Positions 59,726 to 64,000 of a stretch of 64,000 nt of DNA are shown here, one piece after another. A program made the translations under genes and the position numbers. Origin of the DNA: Gloeothece verrucosa PCC 7822 (GTDB lineage Bacteria; Cyanobacteriota; Cyanobacteriia; Cyanobacteriales; Microcystaceae); the NCBI RefSeq assembly GCF_000147335.1, contig NC_014501.1, positions 2,850,300-2,914,299 on the forward strand, given 5' to 3'. Numbering within the stretch: the first letter of the stretch is position 1; each line of letters starts with the position of its first letter. The notes beneath the pieces are model-generated. The model saw only the letters and a list, made by a program, of their open reading frames with translations. It made no database searches and was not told the origin of the DNA.

Positions 59726-61209
59726 TTGCCCAGCCTGCCGGTGGGGTTGACCCAACATACGGCAGACTATATTTGGGTTACATCAACAACCGAGATATTA
59801 TTTATTTTTACGAAAAGGTTGGATTGGGGGGAGCAATACAGATAACTAAAGTCACCCGCGCCGACGGGTTACCAGATACCGGCGGTGATCCTACCCCGAC
59901 AAACCCACCCTCAAAATATTCTCCTAATCAACTTTTTTTTCCTCCACCGGAAGAGGCAAATTCATCTGAGCCAGAAAATCCGCCGTCTCAAAATAAATTT
60001 CCTCATCCAACAATCAACCCTAGCAATTTTCAAAACCCAACTATTACCCCAACCCCAACCATTACCCCTACCCCAACAATAAACCCGAGCAAAAAACCAA
60101 CAAAAAAGCCGACCGAAGACCCAGAGCGAAAGCCGACCAAAAACCCCGATCATCCCCCGATCATCCCGAATCCAAAGCCTAGAATACCTACTATTAAGCC
60201 AAGCAATTCAGTAATAGCTCCCCCAGCACCAGAAAAACCAACAGCACCAGAACGAACAACAACGCGAAACCCCAACCCCAACCCTAACCCTAAACCCAAC
60301 CCAGACCCAACCCCTGAACCCCCTATTCCTGATGCCCAGTGCGACATTATGAACCAATGCTCCGCTCCTATTAAAAAGGGGATTGAAGATAATAGTAAAA
60401 AGCTTGATGGATTAGCGGCTGGTTTGTCAGGATTAGGGGATTTAGGAATAGCCGATGTACTTGCTCAAATCGAGGCTTTAAAAAGCTTGATTACAGGCAA
60501 ATTTACTAAATTATTCCAGCATCGGATATATGATAGAGCCTTAGCCACATTTAATTTTATTTTGGCTCTCCATAATGCCCTCCAGCTATCAGCGAATTTT
60601 GGTCAGAGTATTGGGCAAACTCTCGATACTGTAGTCTCTATATTTTTTAAAGATGTTGACGGGAATCCCTTCTCTGTGTCGCAAATTATCGGGACAACCT
60701 TCACGGATTGGATTAAAGCTTTAATCGGGGAACATAATTACCAAACCTGTGCTACAGGATTTATTAAAGCTAATAGAATCTTAACGACTACGACCAATTT
60801 ATTCGACTCTGTAAAAGCGATGCAGAGCGCTGTCACGAATGGGCTGGAAACTATTGGGGGATGGGTTGGAAAACTCAATAATGATTTAGTTCGTGAAGGT
60901 ATTCTATCGGAAGGAGTCGGCTACCATGACAAATCCCCCCAGTTTACAAACCATTTAGGTCGCGCTCAAGAGGTTCTTGAAAACCTGACAGAAGCCACTG
61001 AATCAATCAATCAATTAGCCTCTGCCGTCGTCGAAACTCAAGAGTCAGTTACCCAAATTAAGCAAAATTGGGAAACCCTCAAAACTGAAATTTCAACCAA
61101 TGAAAATACCAAAAAAACCGAGGAGGAACAAAAGACAACTGAATCTAGTACAAAGGCAGATATTACACCTGTGGATTTAGTAGAAGGAAGACAAAACAAT
61201 GGCAGTTAG
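59557..61209 (+). CDS. Large proline-rich protein with helical C-terminal domain, probably reached by frameshift
   Basis: The stretch from 59647 could be read from TTG as 520 aa, but a -1 frameshift from the upstream gene would give about 654 aa in total. A globular region (AGVAYNIEFLRNDNGATTGS, VYGPVKLIAQPAGGVD, NRDIIYFYEKVGLGGA) is followed by a ~150-residue proline/threonine/lysine-rich linker (TITPTPTITPTPTINPSKKP, NPNPNPNPKPNPDPTPEPP). The C-terminal domain is helical with hydrophobic segments (FNFILALHNALQLSANFGQS and TLDTVVSIFFKDVDG). It ends in a charged coiled coil. The modular design recalls adhesin, attachment or minor coat proteins. Function unknown. Confidence 0.65.
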   Translation, partial: GIQDGPREISPPEYPFRGGQSAGVAYNIEFLRNDNGATTGSPYIPGSTWVYGPVKLIAQPAGGVDPTYGRLYLGYINNRDIIYFYEKVGLGGAIQITKVTRADGLPDTGGDPTPTNPPSKYSPNQLFFPPPEEANSSEPENPPSQNKFPHPTINPSNFQNPTITPTPTITPTPTINPSKKPTKKPTEDPERKPTKNPDHPPIIPNPKPRIPTIKPSNSVIAPPAPEKPTAPERTTTRNPNPNPNPKPNPDPTPEPPIPDAQCDIMNQCSAPIKKGIEDNSKKLDGLAAGLSGLGDLGIADVLAQIEALKSLITGKFTKLFQHRIYDRALATFNFILALHNALQLSANFGQSIGQTLDTVVSIFFKDVDGNPFSVSQIIGTTFTDWIKALIGEHNYQTCATGFIKANRILTTTTNLFDSVKAMQSAVTNGLETIGGWVGKLNNDLVREGILSEGVGYHDKSPQFTNHLGRAQEVLENLTEATESINQLASAVVETQESVTQIKQNWETLKTEISTNENTKKTEEEQKTTESSTKADITPVDLVEGRQNNGS

Positions 61210-62002
61210 TAAAGAGTGGGACTTTTTAAAAAGTTTCTTACACAAAACTTATAATCACGAGGTAAACAAATTTTTTAATGATATTCCCGACGAGGTTCTA
61301 GAAGAGATTGACGAGCCTCGAAAAGCGGCAAAAAGAGCCTGTCTGATTCTGCCCAAAGAAACAATGATTAGGGCTTTACATAAACGAATGAATTTTTATT
61401 ATATTTGCCAAAGAGTTCAAGATAGACCCGACTACGTGGGCGGCAAACCCAAGCAAGAGATGGACGATTCTTACCCTTATGCCCCTCACGTTTATTTATT
61501 TTTTAAGCAAGATAAAGACGCATCACCAGAAGGATTTGAACCCTTAGAAATTGAATGTAGTTTTGTTTTAACAGATGAGACTTCAGAAACTATAACTGAA
61601 GCAAATCTTAAAACATTAGCAAATAAAATCAAAGCTGAATTTGCTACTAACGATGGGTATCTGTGGAAAAAAGGTTCGTATTTATACACTTATAAAGACC
61701 TTAAAAAAGGACTAAATTTACAGATATATTCCATTAGTGAAGCGGAAGCGAAAGAAGTAATACACAAATTATGCTCAATTGTAGGTGCGACATACGACGA
61801 TGAAAAGCTAACAGAGCATAACCCCAAAAAATCAACCGTAAACAATCCCCCAACACGCCATATACTAGGCGAATCAAGAAAAGGACGACGCTACAGACCT
61901 ACTGGAAACTGCCGATTTAGAAACGCGAAAATTAGCATTAATGGCATCCCTCGTCTAATGACCCTAGTCGACTTGTCGGGACGCAAAAACAGCTTAGTCT
62001 AA
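61199..62002 (+). CDS. Unknown protein of the rightward operon
   Basis: 267 aa. Its ATG overlaps the preceding gene by 11 bp, with GGAAG as ribosome binding site. The N-terminal ~60 residues are charged and helical. YAPHVYLFFKQDKDASPEGF and EPLEIECSFVLTDETSETITEANLKTLANKIKAEFA form an alpha/beta region with GYLWKKGSYLYTYKDLKKGLNLQIYSISEAEAKEVI. The end is basic (SRKGRRYRPTGNCRFRNAKI). It may bind nucleic acid; no family recognised. Confidence 0.65.
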   Translation: MAVSKEWDFLKSFLHKTYNHEVNKFFNDIPDEVLEEIDEPRKAAKRACLILPKETMIRALHKRMNFYYICQRVQDRPDYVGGKPKQEMDDSYPYAPHVYLFFKQDKDASPEGFEPLEIECSFVLTDETSETITEANLKTLANKIKAEFATNDGYLWKKGSYLYTYKDLKKGLNLQIYSISEAEAKEVIHKLCSIVGATYDDEKLTEHNPKKSTVNNPPTRHILGESRKGRRYRPTGNCRFRNAKISINGIPRLMTLVDLSGRKNSLV

Positions 62003-62014
62003 GATCCTTGATTC

Positions 62015-62107
62015 ATCTTGGTTGCAAATTTCTTTTAATCTGTGGCCGACTTGGGGAACCTATATAGGTTCCAGGCTGCCGGCGATAGTCCGAATCGGTG
62101 CCAAGAT
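62015..62107 (+). ncRNA. Highly structured intergenic segment
   Basis: Outer arms ATCTTGG (62015-62021) and CCAAGAT (62101-62107) enclose a perfect 18-bp palindrome GGAACCTATATAGGTTCC (62055-62072) and GC-rich pairing segments (GGCCGAC, GCCGGC). It is the only long gap in an otherwise overlapping operon, which argues for a function: leader RNA, processing site, replication origin or packaging signal. Confidence 0.45.
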
Positions 62108-62142
62108 TAAGATAACAACTGTAAAACATCAACTGAGTACAA

Positions 62143-62514
62143 ATGGCAACAGTTTCTCGAAAAATTCTTAAGCCTCATAGCTTTACCGAGGGAAATCAAA
62201 CCTACCTAATTAGGTTGCCCGATATTTACGACGGCAATGGAAGCACAATAGGGGCGGCACTTGGGATTAAAAAACTTGCAGATAACTATGAACCTAAAGC
62301 TGGAGACATTTCCATATCTGTTTGCGAAGGACAAAAACAAGGAAAGCTTGTCAAAATGAGAATTTCTTATCTCCAAGGGACAAAGAAAAAAAATTCTATA
62401 ATTACCTGCCCTGTTGACAAGGCGGCTACCGCAGTAACTCAAATTCTCAGCAAAAATTTTGAGGGCAATAACATCGTGGGGGCTGGCTTTCCGCGCCGCC
62501 GCCGCCGAGGATAA
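62143..62514 (+). CDS. Small basic protein of unknown function
   Basis: 123 aa, net basic, ending in PRRRRRG. Beta-rich pattern: QTYLIRLPDIYDGNGSTIGAALG, DISISVCEGQKQGKLVKMRISYLQGTKKKNSIITCPVDKAATAV. The arginine-rich end suggests DNA or RNA binding. It is preceded by the structured segment at 62015-62107. Its stop lies in the first copy of a 21-bp tandem repeat. Confidence 0.65.
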   Translation: MATVSRKILKPHSFTEGNQTYLIRLPDIYDGNGSTIGAALGIKKLADNYEPKAGDISISVCEGQKQGKLVKMRISYLQGTKKKNSIITCPVDKAATAVTQILSKNFEGNNIVGAGFPRRRRRG

Positions 62515-62550
62515 AAAGATTTAAATAAAGGATAAAAAGATTTAAATAAA
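62509..62550 (+). repeat. Two tandem copies of a 21-bp unit
   Basis: GGATAAAAAGATTTAAATAA plus A, twice in a row. The first copy contributes the TAA stop of the upstream gene; the second leads into GGAG, the ribosome binding site of the next gene. Confidence 0.9.
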
Positions 62551-62566
62551 GGAGAAATAGCAAAAA

Positions 62567-62941
62567 ATGGCAAGAATTTTAGTCAAGCACAAAATCACCG
62601 TTAGCGACCCCGCCGACAATAGTAAAACGATGATTTTGGCATTTTATGCTCCCCCTGATGCTTACACAGGCATCGAAACAGAAACAGGAGTAAAAGCGCC
62701 CGCATCTGATAAGCCAGATGAATTCGGTGATTTCCCCGCTTGCAGCGTTGAGGAACTTCTCTCTACTGGTACGGCTGTTCGCAAAGTGGTGGATGTTCTT
62801 AAGGGGGGAAAAACTTACCGACATAAAATTATTGTGGCTGATGTCAAGGCGGCCGCGTTCGATAATGCCGTTAAAGCAAAAACTTATAGAGGCGGAACTA
62901 TCAAAAAAGTTGTCAACCCCTTAGATGACATTTTCTCATGA
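62567..62941 (+). CDS. Small protein of unknown function
   Basis: 124 aa. MARILVKHKITVSDPADNSK and TMILAFYAPPDAYTGIETETG are beta-strand-like; GTAVRKVVDVLKGGKTYRHKIIVADVKAAAFDNAVKAKTYRGGTIKKVVNPLDDIFS follows. Similar in size and beta character to the 123-aa protein upstream, but I see no clear sequence match. It overlaps the next gene by ATGA. Confidence 0.65.
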   Translation: MARILVKHKITVSDPADNSKTMILAFYAPPDAYTGIETETGVKAPASDKPDEFGDFPACSVEELLSTGTAVRKVVDVLKGGKTYRHKIIVADVKAAAFDNAVKAKTYRGGTIKKVVNPLDDIFS

Positions 62942-63261
62942 TAAGTGACGGTAACTGGCAATTGGTAGCCGAGGGGGTAAGTCCCCCGGGCTACTACGGA
63001 TGGGAGCTTAATTTTTTAATAGAAAATGCGGCTGACTACGCGCTTATTTCCTTAAAAATACCTTCCCGTCCTGACTGGGTAAACATCGGTTGGTTTAGGC
63101 AGATAACTTTAGGAACATCCCCCTATGTTTTGACTCGTCGGAAACTCTATCAAGAAGGAAGATTGATTAGGTTAGAGCCGATTGATTTAAGCCAGTTTTC
63201 TTTTAAAGCTCTGTCCTATATTTCTGATTATCAGTTTAATATACAGGTCAGGTATCTATGA
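62938..63261 (+). CDS. Small protein of unknown function
   Basis: 107 aa. ISDGNWQLVAEGVSPPGYYGWELNFLIE, YALISLKIPSRPDWVNIGWFRQITLGTSPYVLTRRKLY and SQFSFKALSYISDYQFNIQVRYL suggest a compact beta-sandwich rich in aromatic residues. Translationally coupled at both ends (ATGA overlaps at 62938 and 63258). No family recognised. Confidence 0.65.
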   Translation: MISDGNWQLVAEGVSPPGYYGWELNFLIENAADYALISLKIPSRPDWVNIGWFRQITLGTSPYVLTRRKLYQEGRLIRLEPIDLSQFSFKALSYISDYQFNIQVRYL

Positions 63262-63536
63262 ATCGGATTGAATATTTAGACCTTTTAAGAAATTCTTCAG
63301 TTAAATTGGCAATTCCTATAATTGCCCTCCAGTATGCCTTGGAGCTTACTGTTGACAAAGCCATGAGCGAGCAAAATCCTTATTTAAGAGGGTTTTACCT
63401 TGCGAATGCTCAAACACTTTTACATTCTATGGTTGCTCAAGTTCCTGAAATAGAAACCTATTTTAAAGAACAGCAAAACCCTTTAGTAACCGCTTTGCTA
63501 GAAGTTAATTTGCAACCTTATGAGGTAGTGAAGTGA
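63258..63536 (+). CDS. Small helical protein of unknown function
   Basis: 92 aa, mainly helical: MNRIEYLDLLRNSSVKLAIP, IALQYALELTVDKAMSEQ, LANAQTLLHSMVAQVPEIETYF. The ATG overlaps the upstream stop and the stop overlaps the next start. No motif recognised. Confidence 0.65.
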   Translation: MNRIEYLDLLRNSSVKLAIPIIALQYALELTVDKAMSEQNPYLRGFYLANAQTLLHSMVAQVPEIETYFKEQQNPLVTALLEVNLQPYEVVK

Positions 63537-63676
63537 TGATTATTATCTCAGTTGATGAGCGATGGACAACTGTCCGAAAATTCACTAAGGAAGAAATCTC
63601 TAAAATTTTGCAAAGCTTACCCAAAGACTTTGATATCTCCATCAAAAACCGATTGCTACAAGTAATTAACTCTTAA
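63536..63676 (+). CDS. Very small protein of unknown function
   Basis: 46 aa: MIIISVDERWTTVRKFTKEE continues with ISKILQSLPKDFDISIKNRLLQVINS. The ATG 63536 shares one base with the previous TGA (TGATG), so it is coupled. Last gene before the terminator-like hairpin at 63683. Confidence 0.6.
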   Translation: MIIISVDERWTTVRKFTKEEISKILQSLPKDFDISIKNRLLQVINS

Positions 63677-63682
63677 GTAGTA

Positions 63683-63701
63683 AGCCCCCAACTAGGGGGC
63701 T
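63683..63701 (+). terminator. Hairpin between the small gene and the exported protein gene
   Basis: AGCCCCC (63683-63689), loop AACTA, GGGGGCT (63695-63701), followed by a moderately T-rich GGTATTCTCTTCT. It probably ends or attenuates the rightward transcript. Confidence 0.6.
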
Positions 63702-63714
63702 GGTATTCTCTTCT

Positions 63715-64000
63715 ATGAATAAGTATAAAACGTTTTTGTTGACGCTTGTCTTTTTAGCTGGCGTATTTTCTAGTGTTTTTTTTTGGCCAAGAGATGTGAT
63801 GGCCGAGAGCCGATCCTTAACAGCTATCGTTCAAACGAAAGCTTATAAGCCCGACGGCTCAAAGGTTTTAAATTTGTCCAGGGGCAAAACTTACGGGGTT
63901 AGCTTGGTCGCCAACGCGCAGGACTATTGGGATGTTCAACTTGCTGGCGACGCGGGTCGATGGAAATTTAAAAAAGCTGATGTGGATTTTCACATGGGGG
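63715..64000 (+). CDS. Exported protein, 5' part only
   Basis: Partial: ATG 63715, no stop before the window end (95 codons seen). A signal peptide is clear (MNKYKTFLLTLVFLAGVFSS, then VFFWPRDVMA). The mature start ESRSLTAIVQTKAYKPDGSK is followed by GKTYGVSLVANAQDYWDVQLAGDAGRWKF, which looks beta-rich. Family unknown. Presumably extracytoplasmic, consistent with a surface or transfer role of the element's rightward gene set. Confidence 0.65.
   Translation, partial: MNKYKTFLLTLVFLAGVFSSVFFWPRDVMAESRSLTAIVQTKAYKPDGSKVLNLSRGKTYGVSLVANAQDYWDVQLAGDAGRWKFKKADVDFHMG

Overview
The window is a piece of a cyanobacterial chromosome of moderate to low GC. The evidence is a DnaE half-protein that begins with a split-intein C-fragment, two-component starch/glycogen synthesis (GlgA), PEP-CTERM proteins, heptameric short tandem repeats, scattered GCGATCGC (HIP1) octamers, an NatFG-type amino acid transporter and a tRNA-Arg(CCU) carrying a group I intron. 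A large unicellular genus such as Gloeothece/Cyanothece is plausible, but this is inference.

Layout. 1-7.5 kb: end of the principal sigma factor, a glycosyltransferase-TPR protein flanked by heptamer repeats, an ABC1/UbiB-type kinase, a PP2C phosphatase, and two genes (natF-like, natG-like) of an amino acid ABC transporter. 7.8-12 kb: four tandem PEP-CTERM paralogues in an ABAB order with duplicated spacers. 12-22 kb: a multi-pass membrane protein whose last codons lie in a small repeat element, a DUF2267 protein, an HMA-like protein, a DUF99 gene split by a decayed IscB element, MsrB, a phytase-like PEP-CTERM protein and glycogen synthase. 22-27.4 kb: a large nSTAND ATPase with 14 WD40 repeats, broken by one frameshift, near a small protein with the same N-terminal motif (a possible conflict system). 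27.8-36 kb: HemW, a potassium channel, DUF6515/DUF2092 secreted proteins, a DUF1400 hydrolase, and a lone TnpB. 36-51 kb: intron-bearing tRNA-Arg, a CNNM/CorC-like protein, a giant hybrid histidine kinase, an NrtA/CmpA-like lipoprotein, an AAA-like gene split cleanly by an IS5-family element, MutS2, and DnaE-C with its split intein.

51.2-64 kb is accessory. An IS110-like element sits directly upstream of dnaE-C. Beyond it are a leftward operon of seven small unknown genes, a divergent XRE regulator with twin operators, a 457-codon gene interrupted in frame by palindromic repeats, and a catalytic-domain-only tyrosine recombinase next to two large palindromes. The rest is a compact rightward operon of unknown genes with ATGA overlaps, a classical -1 frameshift heptamer feeding a proline-rich protein, and a structured 90-nt intergenic segment. 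This operon runs off the window. It looks like the structural or transfer module of an integrated phage or plasmid-like element that I cannot assign to a known family, and it is the best candidate for something undescribed.

Mobile DNA has shaped the whole window: three copies of one MITE-like family, one IscB relic, one TnpB, one IS5-family copy, one IS110-like copy and several palindromic repeats. At least two host genes (DUF99 and the AAA-like gene) are insertional knockouts whose original reading frames can be rebuilt exactly.
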